From positions 1,054,001-1,118,000 of the forward strand of contig NC_092654.1 of assembly GCF_032118995.1 (NCBI RefSeq): DNA of 64,000 nt, in the 5' to 3' direction. This stretch comes from Asterias amurensis (Eukaryota > Echinodermata > Asteroidea > Forcipulatida > Asteriidae). Shown one piece after another: positions 48,802 through 60,530 of the stretch. Below the pieces are notes generated by a model. That model did not search any database, had not been told where the DNA came from, and worked only from the letters and a program-made list of their open reading frames with translations. Each line of letters opens with the position of its first letter. Position 1 is the first letter of the stretch. The translations under genes were made by a program, and so were the position numbers.

Positions 48802-51414
48802 GACTTTCAATTGTTTGTTATGATCGGTTTTGTACACAGTTAGTTTATGCCGCAGTGTGACTCTATAATGCAATGTACATTCCACTAGTGGCGTGTACAT
48901 GATATAAAATTGGCGCGGAAAACATGGCAGGATGACAAAACAGAGGGCGCTGTTATTTTTTGTTTACAATCTTGGCTGGGATAGGGGCGGGGACAAAGAC
49001 ATAATTGGGGAGGGGATATTTAATGAAGAATAATAGACACCTTCAAACATGTTCAAACCAACAATAATAAAAGAGGGAGACCATTCAACAAGACAAGACA
49101 CTGTAGACAATGTTGAAGCGCATTACGAGCGCCAGTCATTTATTATGAGTCAAGGATGTCAACAGACAACAGAATTATTATAGTAGAAACAGAACCTTTC
49201 GATTTAGCTTACTTACTATTGTAAAATTGTATATCCAGACATTGCTTCTTTTTTGACCTATTTATGTGAAAGCCTCTATTACTTAATAATTCTGTGAAAA
49301 AACGGCACCAGTCGAATAAAACGTGTATGGGGGGGGGGGGGGGGGGGGGTTGCATGCAATTATCTCCTCTATGCAATACTATCCGGAGGACATTATTTGC
49401 ATATGCAAAAAATGTACGCCAGACGGTTTTGCGTATGCAATCGTGTCCGCCCGGACGCTGCTGCATAATGCAATTGTGTCCGCCCGGACACATTTGCATA
49501 TGCAGTTGTGTCCGCCCCGTGCAAAACCGTCCTTGACGCCCTTGGTCGACGGAACGTTCGCCATTTTTTTCAAGCTAAGTGCATGTCATGAATGACATGG
49601 GAAATGTTCGGCCGTTGGGTATTCGCTGCAATCATAAAATACGTGAATATTCATGCTGCACATACGTAGGTTCAGTGCACGGTTTTTGCATAGCCCCGGA
49701 CACGATTGCATATGCAAAAGTTGCATATGCAAAAGTGTCCGGAGCGGACAGTATTGTATGGCGGACACAATTGCATCTGACAGGGGCGTAACAAATGAAT
49801 TACATCACAGACGATCCAACATGGTTGGAGGGTGGGGGGGGGTCAGTTACTGTAAATTAGAGGTTCGATATAATTATGAGGAAAAAACTTATACAATTTA
49901 TGGTTGTGCAACTTTCTGTCTCTGCCACGTGCTCACACCAAATCTCTTCTTGTTGACGTTTAGAACGTCACCAATAAAGAATGAACCATTTCCAAAGTAG
50001 GGGTGTTTAGTACAATCGAAGCATTATTGTTACATCAACAAATCAATTTTACTCTAATTTAACACAATCTTAAAACAAATTTCAAGTATTGTGCCAATAT
50101 TTTATTTTAAAAAGTCCTAAAATGAGTTATATTTAAGTAGTAGATGTGTGATCTTTTAAACTGCCCCTCTGAGCTGAATTTGTTGACACCCGTCATTATT
50201 GCTGTTCACTTGGTTGGAGGCACATGTCACTATATGCAGAGTGTGTTTGGACGGTTTTAGCTGGCACGTGGCTAACTCACGTTTCTAGGCGCGTGGACTG
50301 AATTCAGTTGCATGGTTTGCAGTAGAAAAACCACTGATGAAATGCCTTCATTCGATTATCAATTATATTTTGTGGGGTTAGTGGGCGTGTGGTATAGCCA
50401 CTACCAGGTTTTATAGTCAGCTACCTGTTCTCGTTTTGTGTCAAAACATTCATTTCTTTGCCAAGCCATCGACCCACCAAGATCAAGAAGGGAGCTACCG
50501 AAATCGTTCCTGACGTTTCATTTTCAACAATCGGCCTACACCACCCACCATTGCTTCACTAGAGACAACAGGCTGACAGGACTCTTGTGAGTTCCAATCA
50601 GTCACAATATTTACAGAGAACTTTCTGTCAAGTTGATGGGGTCTACTCTCCTCTTTCTCTTCAGTGACTTTTGAAACAAAAATTGCACTGGCAAAGGAAT
50701 TCAAAGATCGCCCCTGCTGCTGGTTTGTGTAAGTTTCTGCTTCATTTTCCTTGACCATAAATGTATATTTTGTTTTCTTCATATTGACAAGAAATAAAAT
50801 TAACACAGGATTGTATAATTATTATCGAAAACTATGAATGAAAAAATGTTCACTTCCATTTTAAATTAATTTCATACCGCACTAGACTTGTCTCGTTTAT
50901 ATACCAGTCCTTCCCAGAGAAGTATTTTACTCTGTAGAGAAAATGGCGTCCGAACACCCCAAATCACGTAAAAAATATTCCAATAAGATAAATAGTATCA
51001 ATAGTTCAGACTCTCCTCCCTGAACCTTCAGGAACCAGAGATAGTTTAAGAAAAAGATGCTGCCTTCATTGCACATGTCGACCAAGTTTGGTAAATATAA
51101 CACTATTTTTGGCAATAAAAATGAGTGGAAAGTTGTGGTCTTTTTCTTTGGGGGGGGGGGGGGGTCTATTCTTTTCTGAAGTCTCTAGCCTAGGCCTAGC
51201 ACATTGTTTGTGTAGCTAGATTGAAAAGTTTTTTTTTTCTAATTACTTATGGTTAATTAGCCCTCAGGTTTGGATCAAACTTCGTAGCTCTGCATACCAC
51301 AGAATTCTGCACTTACTTACCGTGCCCAGTATTCAGTAAATAGCTGTGATTTCATGGATAAACTCAAACTATTAATATTATAATAATGTTGATATAAACT
51401 ATTGTAAAGTAAGT
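48802..51414. other. PRIM1 upstream region and gene-free sequence
   Basis: The first few hundred bases should hold the PRIM1 promoter and 5' UTR; no TATA box stands out. A run of 21 G residues (49329-49349) precedes the patterned array at 49350-49790. Another G run is near 51150-51163. No exon is recognised. Confidence 0.5.
49350..49790. repeat. array of TTGCATATGCAA and GTCCGCCCGGAC palindromes
   Basis: Octamer-like palindromes (TTTGCATATGCA, TTGCATATGCAA, GCGTATGCAA, TGCATAATGCAA) alternate with GTGTCCGCCCGGAC or close variants. The spacing is near 33 bases at 49430-49520. The motifs return in a second group at 49695-49785. Open frames here merely echo the repeat. Confidence 0.7.
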
Positions 51415-51677
51415 AGACCCAGTAACTGGGGCGTTGTACTCCTTTTTCAAAATGTTGTCATTATTTATTGGTTGTAATGGAAAAGTTTCCGTATGGCGCC
51501 ACCACTTTTTCATTCGATATGAATTAATTTAGTATCTAATTTACCTCAATGAGATATCCTTTTTTGTAAAAATGAGTGAAAAAGTGGTGGCGCCATACGG
51601 AAAGTTATCCGTTGTAATGTATACGATAATGTCAAAATTAAAAAAAAAAGTAGTACAGTGCCCCAGTTACTGGGTCT
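51415..51677. mobile_element. foldback element with AGACCCAG termini, copy 2, interrupted
   Basis: The left end AGACCCAGTAACTGGGGC (51415-51432) and right end GCCCCAGTTACTGGGTCT (51660-51677) are perfect inverted repeats of 18 bp. The interior is broken by the 132-bp MITE at 51479-51610. Without that insertion and its duplication it would be about 123 bp, near the length of copy 1 at 13273-13384. Confidence 0.85.
51479..51610. mobile_element. 132-bp MITE with 8-bp target duplication, copy 2
   Basis: It begins GGAAAAGTTTCCGTATGGCG and ends CGCCATACGGAAAGTTATCC. GTTGTAAT flanks both sides exactly (51471-51478 and 51611-51618). It has the same length as the copy at 32078 and is inverted relative to it, judging from the middle sequence. 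It has jumped into the element at 51415-51677. Confidence 0.93.
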
Positions 51678-53030
51678 CATTATGAAGGTGCTAATTTTGA
51701 AGTTGTGGCTTGGTTAAAAGCGTGAAAAGAAAGCTTCATTCATGAAACCCAGTCAAGTCCACTCAGAACTGCCAATTCCATGCAATAAAGGAATCACTAA
51801 ATCGGTTTTTAATTTAGATGTGCCAGCCTTATATAAGTTATACTTCATGTGCATCAATTGAGGTAACCCCAAGAATAAGGATTCATGAAAATCTTTCACC
51901 AAACCAACTTATAATATTGCCTACTAGTACTATATTAATAAACCTAAATTTTAACAGTGGATGGTTGTTTGTTTTTCACAGATTGGGAAGAAACTTGGTT
52001 CTTGGCCATCAGAGAATGACCCAGAGCCTCCTGGCATTCAATACAACCCTACCACTATTGGTGCACTGCACAAGAGACACAACCAATCACCAGCTTCAAC
52101 TTTCTGAACATTGGATAAAGTGCTGAATCGGACTGAAGAATGACTATTAGGTTAGTCTTAAGCCACATTCTTACCCCACATCGTCGATAATTCCACACTA
52201 TTTTGTTGGATTTTTCACACTTAACTGCAGGAAATGTTTGGGAAGTATTTTTTAACCAAGTTGCAGGTGTTTTTATCCTCCATACGAAGTGTGGACCTGA
52301 GAACAAAAGAAGTACACAGAGTGTAGGGACTTGAAACACTTTGCGGACTTTCACCCGTCCACACTTATTTTCAGTGTTGTAGAGTAGCATTTTTCTTTAG
52401 TGTTCAGAGCTTGCGTTCAAATCAGATACACCCAGGGGTTGTACATGTGTTATCGAAGTTTCAAGTCTTGCTTGGGGAAGCTTAAAAAGATTGAGGTTTC
52501 AAATTCATGAGGAATTTTCTAGAATAAAATCCTCAAGATAGCTTTTTCTCAATTTAAAAAAACAATAAAACTATATGATGAATTACTTTCACCAAAGAAG
52601 GACTAATTGTGATGATCCAAAGCTCAGGCTAAGCTTTAAAAAGAGCTTGATCCCATGCACACATGGCTGGCGAAATAATCCAATTCTCCCCCCCCCCCCC
52701 TGCAAAGAAATATTTTTAAGCACTGTATGTAGAATAGTAATAAATAAAAAAAGAGTACATTATAGCCTATAGGTTGTTTTATAAAAAAAATATTGCTTTA
52801 TCACCATGGATACCAAACCAGGATGGTCTTTCTGTTTTTGCAGCTTAGATTTAGGCAAAAACATTAAGTCACTATACATAAAATACACTAATTAATTGTT
52901 TTTGAATGTTAAGTTTATAATTAATTGCTTCACTCATGCTCACCGGCTGTCAAATTTGGGGTCGAAAGTTTGTCTGTAAAATGTAGCATGTCTGTAATGA
53001 GCTCGTTAGTAAGATGATTCACGTGTACAA

Positions 53031-53053
53031 GAAACGTGACACTGTCACGTTTC
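53031..53053. repeat. perfect palindrome built on ACGTGAC
   Basis: GAAACGTGACA and TGTCACGTTTC are perfect 11-bp inverted arms around one C. Each arm holds an ACGTGAC half-site of bHLH or bZIP type. Confidence 0.7.
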
Positions 53054-54673
53054 AATGATAGCATCCAATAATTGGATGTACTTGCTCATCCTTATTAATT
53101 TAGTCTTGGTGAAAACTTATAAGAAGTCATTGTTGTGTTTGTTCTGATTTGTTTTTGTTTACCTGCAATCATTTGTAAGGAATACTATAAGGATCTCCAA
53201 ACTCCCCTCAAGGTTTAATATAATTATGGCAACTTTACGTCAAGTTAGAGGTTCATCTGTGAATTATTGAGGTTGAGCTAGTTTGTCACCGTTAATTATT
53301 TCAAAGGCTCTTAAAATTTATTATCTGGAAACGATCAGTTTTGTAAAAAAAGAAAAAGAAACAAGTCTGTTTTGCTATAATTGCAAGTTTGTAAAACACC
53401 TATGTTCTAGTTGTCCAAAATCAAAACAAATCACCTCGCATAATTCATACATTTATCTGAGTCTTGTAAATTGGTGAAAGACACAAAATCACAAATTTCT
53501 TTGGTCCTAACATTTCAGAATGTGTTAGGCTTGCAAATAAAAATGGTAACATTGATGGTCAGTGCTTACAGTGCAGCGCAAGTTTAATTGTCGTAGAGAA
53601 GATATTTTAAAGTAGAATAAAAAGAAATCTAATCTTCAAATGAGGCATTTAAAAAAAAAACTGTATTTATTTGCGCTTTTAATACCGAGTTGAAAGCATT
53701 TCAACAACCTATTTTATGAATAGTTCCATTTGTTTTATTGGAAATCTTTTTGAATGTAGTGATGATGCCTAAGGATATACTCTTGATTTCATTATTGTTG
53801 ACAGTTTAGATTTTCTCTGGGGACAACAAAAAGGAGAGGATACTGTTTGAGATTTGCATCTGATATGCATTTGTGATAGATTGTTTCTGGGTAGTAATTG
53901 CAGCCTCGCTAAGGTTCACTGGAAAACAAGTCCATTGGTCACATGTATGGTCATGTGCAGGCTTGATTGTCTCACGTCCGGCTTCAACCTCCCTCAGCGG
54001 GATGACCATCGCAAGATATACCTAAGTCTTCATACAGCTGTTGATGCTCTAATAGACCCTTGCTGTAATTTATTTTTAAAAAAACATGTGTACAAATAGG
54101 TCCTTGATTATCTTCTGATCAATCCGTACGTACTAATCCTTTGAACCCATGCTATATGACACGTTTTGTGCCACGTGCAACGTGCTTTATTGTAGCACTT
54201 CACACTCAATATCAACTCCTGGAGTTTCTTTTGTAGAAAGATATTTTATCCAGCGTTTCTTCAACTAGATTGAAAGAAAACTAACAGTGAAATAGCGCTG
54301 AGAATTTCAGGACTGATTAATAAGTGATTATTTCTTTATTGAAAAAAGCTAGAAATTAAAAATGTAGAGTGTTCTGAACATGAACAAGTGGCAATGACAT
54401 CTTCAATTTGGAAGGCAGTACCTACATGATAAATGAATTTACAGTTGAAAAATGTATTTGCTTTTTGTGTTTATAAAAATAATAGCAACCATACATATGT
54501 ACAAACACAGTTCTTCACTAACAATAATTTTGGTGCTGTTGTTGATAGGCTGCATTTTAAACTGTATACTGCCCTCTGTTGGGCTGTGTTTGTTGAAGAT
54601 ATTGGGCGTGCACTTTTAGTTTAGCCTAGCCCTGCAAGATTTTGTTAAATATTTTCGTGATGTGTTTTTTTTG

Positions 54674-54790
54674 GAGACCACCAACATAGGGTTGGATAGC
54701 TCGGGTGGTGGAGCACCAGCGCATTAATCTGGAGTTAGCGGGTCCAAGTCCAGCCCTTGTCAATGCTTCTTTGTTCAACCCCAACATTTT
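54674..54790 (+). mobile_element. tRNA-derived SINE, copy 3
   Basis: It starts GAGACCACCAACATAGGG like the copy at 16434, then GGATAGCTCGGGTGGTGGAG (A-box region), GCGGGTCCAAGTCCAGCCC (B-box region) and a CTTTGTTCAACCCCAAC end. It is more diverged than copy 1. Confidence 0.75.
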
Positions 54791-55558
54791 AATTTTTACT
54801 ACAAAGCTAACATTGTCAAGAAATACATTGCATGAAATGATCACAGGTAGAAAATGAGTTTTAAAGGGCCTGCCCTTATTTTTTTAAGTACATAGCCAAC
54901 CGGACTCTCTTGAGCTTTCATTAGTCTCAGAATGTTCACACTATGAGCATAATATAAAATGTTTAGACTGATTTTGTGTGCAAATTTTATGCAAATTATA
55001 ATTTTTTGTGTTGCATTTCGCTCTACTGTACAAGGAAAACCCTTCAATTAAAAACAAACCCACACAAAAATTTGTGGAGATGTAGTGCAGGATAGTCTCT
55101 GTATCCTTTGAAAATGTCTCCTACATACATGTACAACCGTGTTTGGAGATTGTGATTCAACTTATAGGGTAGACTCCTGCCCTCAAGCCAGAATTGTGTA
55201 CTTTTTGGTCAAATAAACAAACCGCACCTCTTTCAGTGGCACCCAGGACTCATGATCAAGACATTAAGGAGACGTTTGTATCTTGTAGAGCTACTCGGCT
55301 TGTTTTAAATTCCCTTTACTCCAATCACACACCTAACAAAAAACAGAATATGTTTACGACCTGCCGGGTGCCCAGGTTTTAACAGGATTTCCTGGACCCA
55401 TCTCCGAAACTAGGATGTTCAAGTTCCTTTTCTGTGTCAAAAAAAAAAAAATCCGCTTTCATTTTGAAAAGTAGAACAAAGACTGTTGATGGGTTTTTCT
55501 GACGAGCTGTTTTGATAGTGTGTTGGTTCTAACTATATTTTTGTATAATTCTTAAGCA

Positions 55559-55841
55559 TTGTGAGAAACGGCTCCCTTTGAAGTAACATAATTTTTGAGA
55601 AAGAAGTAGTTTTCCACGGATTTGATTTGAGACCTCAGATTTAGAATTTGAGTCTCGAAATCGAGCATCCGAAAGCACACAACTTCATGTTACAAGGGTG
55701 TTTTTCCTTTCATTAGTATCTCGCAATTTCGATGACCGATTGAGCTCAAATTTTCACAGGTTTGTTATTTTATGCGTATGTTGAGATACACCAAGTGAGA
55801 AGTGGTCTTTGACAATTACTAATACTGTCCAATGTCTTTAA
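55559..55841. repeat. dispersed repeat, TTGTGAGAAACGGCTCCC family, copy A
   Basis: It begins TTGTGAGAAACGGCTCCC and contains TTTTTGAGAAAGAAGTAG, an inverted GACCTCAGATTTAGAATTTG/GAGTCTCG segment, ATGTTGAGATACACCAAGTG and a TGGTCTTTGACAATTACT end. It shares motif order with 63106-63400 and lacks the 5' part of that copy. Confidence 0.75.
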
Positions 55842-57823
55842 TTTAAAAAGAAACCTTTGAAGTGTAGATGATGGATCTGATATGAGCTGGTTGATTATTC
55901 TCCATGGTTTAATTACATTATAGCTCTAGTTGTATAGTCAGAGGACTACACTGGATGACATGCAAAATGAAGCCTCATTTGAGATGACAATCTATCTATT
56001 AAATGGAACTTAAAGTCATTTTAAAGGAATTTAATGTGAAGCCATATTTACTACATTCGTTAGGCTTACTGAACAAGGAGCTTACTACTAAAAGACATTG
56101 TAAACATCCCGTATTACTGATATTCTAACCGAATTAAAGTCAGAAAAGCAAGCGTATATTGACAAAATAAACCCAGGCTATGCTTACAGTGTATAGAGGA
56201 GTGTACTGTAGTTGGCGGTAGGCGTATTGTGAGAGATGCACAGTCTGAGCAGCCCTGACCTAGATGTACTTGTCCATCTATGTATGTGCTCGGCCTACTT
56301 TCTTGATGTTTCACTTAAATCTCTTAATCACACCCTGTCCTAGTTCTCTTCCCTTTTTGCATATTTGCTCTAAATGCTCTAATTTAATGATGTGTACCAG
56401 CTGGGAAACCATGCAGAAAACTGTCTGAATGTGATTCATTAAATAACATCTGGTTAGTTTTTGCTTGAAATTTCGGCATAACGGTTCTATTTGTTTACTT
56501 CAGAACCACTTTAGATTGTTGACCGACAAGTTTTTAACCAAGGGTAAAAACATCAGGGATAACTCAATTCAGAGAGATAAACAAATTAATACGTAAGCGG
56601 CTTTTACTTTGTAAAAATAACTTTGTTAGAATCCTACTTTTTTTCAAATAGAAAAAACCCAAACATTTTCACAATTTTAACAAAAAAGGCTGTCCTTTTA
56701 AAAACATTTTTCAGTTTTGGTTTTAAAAATGGTTTTATTTTTAAGCACACTGTAAGTAACTGCGCCATTCTCAAGAGATTTGTGAGATTGTGTATTCCAG
56801 TTCAGTCAATTTGTAAGTTTAAAGCAGTGTGTAATCCATCAGATGGATAACAATTGGTGCTTTGTTTAACATGTTTTCAGGTGGAAATGGACAACTCATG
56901 AGGTTGACATTAGATTTTAATGTAGTCTTAGCCGCAGGAGTTATTTTGTGCCATTCTCACAAATTAAACAAAAAGTAAATTTTTTGACTTTTCTTGCGCC
57001 TTATCTGTAATTTTGACTGAAGAAAATGGCCAACGTCTTTAAGAGTTTCAGCAAACTTAGAGATGTCCCATATCCAGATCCTAGCTAACATCTTCTGTAT
57101 ATTAATTTAAAAAAATTTCAACAAATGAAGGCTCTCCCAAAATGAGCTAGAACATCCAACGCACGCCTATTGAGGAACATCGTGCGCAGTGCAGCTGGAT
57201 TTCCCAATCACATTCCACCCCCCTCTCAATCAACTCTTAACTTTCATGTTCACGGATGGCACAGAAATGTCAGCAATAATGAGCCCAGCCCTGGATTTTT
57301 TTGTCTCGGGCCTACTGTCTCCCTCTCTGCCGACAGCCCGCCACCCCGCCACCAATAACAAGCCAGTACCAACGAGCAGAAATTATATTGTTAACATCAA
57401 TTCAGTGGGTGCATTCATCCATCATCAATGCAATGTCATTAGTCACGGTATACACCGAGCAGTGCTACAAGGGTGCTCTTCCGGCCCAGTTACGATTACG
57501 ATCCCGCGATCCACTGGCCTTGGTGCTGCTACTATGAGGATGGCAATGTAGTCTGCATGTCTCACGTCCCTCGCAAACCCCCGTATTTTTTTCCCTTTTT
57601 GTCGTTGCTTGAATTAGGTCAAGCCGAAGGGAAAGTTACGGAAAGCCTGGCCCGCTGCTTCGTCACTCAGTGCATTTCTAACACATGGCTGGATCATGCA
57701 CAAATCATATAATCAGCCTGCCGGGATTGTTTCAAGATGACGATGGGCCAATTGGTCGCTTGGCCTAGTTTGCCAGACGTGCTGTGGCCTAGATATGCCA
57801 TCCGGGTGCCAAATGATGGAAGG

Positions 57824-57850
57824 GAGGGGGGTGGGGTGGGGGGGGGGTGG
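57824..57850. repeat. G-rich tract
   Basis: Consecutive G tracts of 6, 4 and 9 residues with single-base spacers, of quadruplex type. They follow about 300 bases after the GC-richer block at 57180-57560. Confidence 0.7.
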
Positions 57851-59204
57851 ACTATATTCAATAAGAAATGAGCCACAAGCATTTTTTTGAAGGCAAGCAT
57901 TCATGGTGGCTGCCAGTGCCAGCAAACTGGTGTTATGGATGTGCACATGTTTCAGAAGGATTGAATGTTAGAAAAACCTGTGGCAAGAAAATTAAAAAGG
58001 TTTTTGTAAATTTGTAGGAATGCGTAACAGATTGTGTGAAAAATAAAGTGTGCAGTACATTACTTTGCTGCAATCACTGATGCTCCCTAGTAGCGGGTAG
58101 GCCTATAAATTAGAAACAGACGACCACCGAAAGTGTAGTCATTAGTGTGTTTGAAATTGTTATTGACTGGTCTCCCTTCCTCACAACAACAGTTTTTGTT
58201 TTTTTCAATTGTACTATACCATTGAAGCTAAATTTCATCTGCTCAGTGCTTTAAGGTCTTTAACGCAATTTCATATCAAAAATAATCAATATGGAGACAT
58301 GAAATATGTGCGTGGCGTGGCGTGCACTTTCCTTGTTACTCATTGCGCACTATACACATTACCCAGACTGCATGACGGATGGATTTCTGCTCTTACCCCT
58401 TTGAACATGACACGAAAGGGCATCAAACAACACAAAAGGTAAAAGCAGAAAAAGGTCAAAGCAGAAAGTATCTGCTAATGATTTTGGAGTGGGAGGGTTA
58501 CAAAAAATCTTCAGTCTCCCGTCTTCCAAAGTGTTTATACTGTATAGGATTTCCTTTTAAATCAAACTTTATTCAGCCAGGTATTGCGTTTTTAGGGGAA
58601 GCAGTTAAGTACACACATTGATGAACAGAGCTGTTTTAGCAGCTGCCAGCTGTTTCTGTATTGGAATGAGCAATTCTCCAGAAGTGTTTTTTCCTTCTTT
58701 TTTCCTCTCAAAACATTTCTGAGAACCAGTTTAGCGGGCGGATTTCAGCCATATTTGTTTTCTGTTTAACACAGATTTACACGATGAAATTGCAATTGTA
58801 CACCAAACATTATTTTGTTTATTCAATTCAATTCAAATTAGTGGAACATTTATTTCCGCATTGGACATGGATACATTGTCTTTAAAGCCGACAATTTGTA
58901 AACCTTCAAACTTACATCTTGTTTCTTGTAACAAAATTGTGAATTGGTCAAAAGATTACATTTCTGACTGATTGTCCCAGTCAGTTTTGGTACAGTGTGT
59001 TTGTTTGTTTATTTGTTTGCTTGATTTCTTTTTTAGGTAAAAAAACAAAATGGGGGGGGGGTTCTTGCTGTTCCTTGCTCTATGCTTCATAGGGAAATAC
59101 CTCCCCAGCGGTCTGCTTGTGTGTTTTTATGTTAGTAGTTTCATCAACTTGACAGCTTATGAACTTTCAGAATAAAGCTATGTCAGCTTGTTTAATAGGA
59201 CCTG

Positions 59205-59345
59205 ATTTCAAGAAAAGTTTGCTTAACAAAATCAAAGAAGGAAACCAGGTAGGCCTATATGTTAGTTGGTGTGGTATTTTGGCTGGTAAACTGTTTTTCT
59301 GGTAGGCAGAAGTGTGCTGTACTTAGCAAGTATTAGTATGTTCCA
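59205..59345. repeat. diverged TTGCTTAACAAA/TTTTGGCTGG repeat
   Basis: AAGTTTGCTTAACAAAATC, GAAACCAGGTAGG, GGTATTTTGGCTGGTAAAC and GTACTTAGCAAG follow the same order as the family at 15411-15590. Confidence 0.4.
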
Positions 59346-60286
59346 GCAGCTCTTTGATTGTCCTTGTTCAATTATGGCCAGTGCAGTTTAATTCATAGTG
59401 GGTGTTCCAGGTTGTTGTGAGTATAAGAATTCACAACTCTATTTATTATATTTACAGGAAAGGGAGAGTTTTTACCCCCATTTTCCTATTTATAAGGCAA
59501 TTTGGATTATTTCCAAAAACCTTGGCCCAATGTCGTACAGCTGAGATCTTATTCTCAGCTGTAATTTCTGCTAATCAAAAACAGGAAAACAGTCTAAGCA
59601 GGAAAACAGTCTCAAATGATACAATGGTAATTAGGCTGATAGCCTTCTGGTAAAGTAATCTGGTTGCTGTGAGATACTTTTTGTGCTTATAAAATAGGGC
59701 TCTAGTGCATATTGTGCTGTTTATTTACTACACGTATCGCTATCGTTTAATGCAACATTAAACGTGTCTGAGAGGCTGTATAGAGTATTTTATAGTGTGA
59801 GCAACGAGACACTCTAAAATAGCTAATAATGCAATTTTGCTGCTGATTGAAAACCTAATCTATGAAGCTATGATTGCAAACCAGTTGACCTACTTTAGGA
59901 GAATGTGCACCTATCCACTTTCCTGATTGACCTGTGATACATGTTGATTTCCCCCCCCCCCCTCGATCTGAGCCTCATTTATTCCCGATGTCCGCCCCTC
60001 CTAAAATTGACCTGATTCTAGCTGACACTGGTTGCTCTTCTTTTTTTCCCCTTTATTCCTTTTTCCCCTGTTTGATTGGAGAGTACAAGGCTAGGTCAAT
60101 GAACCATATGGGGTTGACACTGTCTCACCACATTCAACCAGTCTGGTTCCTGGTTCACTAAGAGTGAAACTGGAATAATCCGGTAGACAAACAACCTAAA
60201 AATAGAAAAAAAAGACAGATGAATGCCAACTAAAGGACCATGGAGTGAGCCAGAGAATCGGACATTAAGAAGACAAAAAAATGTTG

Positions 60287-60311
60287 AGAGAGAGAGAAAG
60301 AGAGAGAGAGA
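60287..60311 (+). repeat. (GA)n simple repeat
   Basis: About twelve GA dinucleotides with one AAAG break. Confidence 0.85.
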
Positions 60312-60477
60312 TGGGGAAACAAATGGAGTACATTCAACACGTGTTTTAATGCCAATGATGCGAATAACACACCCAAATCACAGTGAGAAGTCGGGGTCTG
60401 AATGGTGAAATCCATATAGGCCTGCGGGGGCCCAGGGCTGCCATTTCACGCCATGGCCCACCTCGTTTGACCTTGCC

Positions 60478-60530
60478 GGAGCTCCCTACTGGCCAATCAC
60501 AAACCGGCCCTCTGACGTCACTGACCCAGT
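60478..60530. promoter_or_regulatory. possible regulatory block with CCAAT box and CRE
   Basis: GGCCAATCAC, a CCAAT box, lies 22 bases before a perfect palindromic CRE, TGACGTCA, in a short GC-richer island (about 60420-60530). The pairing is common in promoters, but no exon is recognised nearby on either strand, so an enhancer or an unseen first exon are both possible. Confidence 0.35.

Noticed and set aside
48802-48900. Upstream in-frame ATG of PRIM1
   Set aside because: The extra 33 residues have no counterpart in other primases, and the segment lies where a 5' UTR is expected.
49209-49791. Several overlapping short frames with repeated CPGGH or CPPG words
   Set aside because: The repeated words come from the DNA palindrome array and G run; no start context, splice sites or homology support a protein.
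53806-54099. Overlapping short frames on both strands near 54 kb
   Set aside because: They recall no known family, and nothing flanking joins to them in frame.
57189-57551. 120-codon open frame as a gene
   Set aside because: No motif, competing open frames on the same strand, and no matching splice partners; kept only as a GC-richer block.
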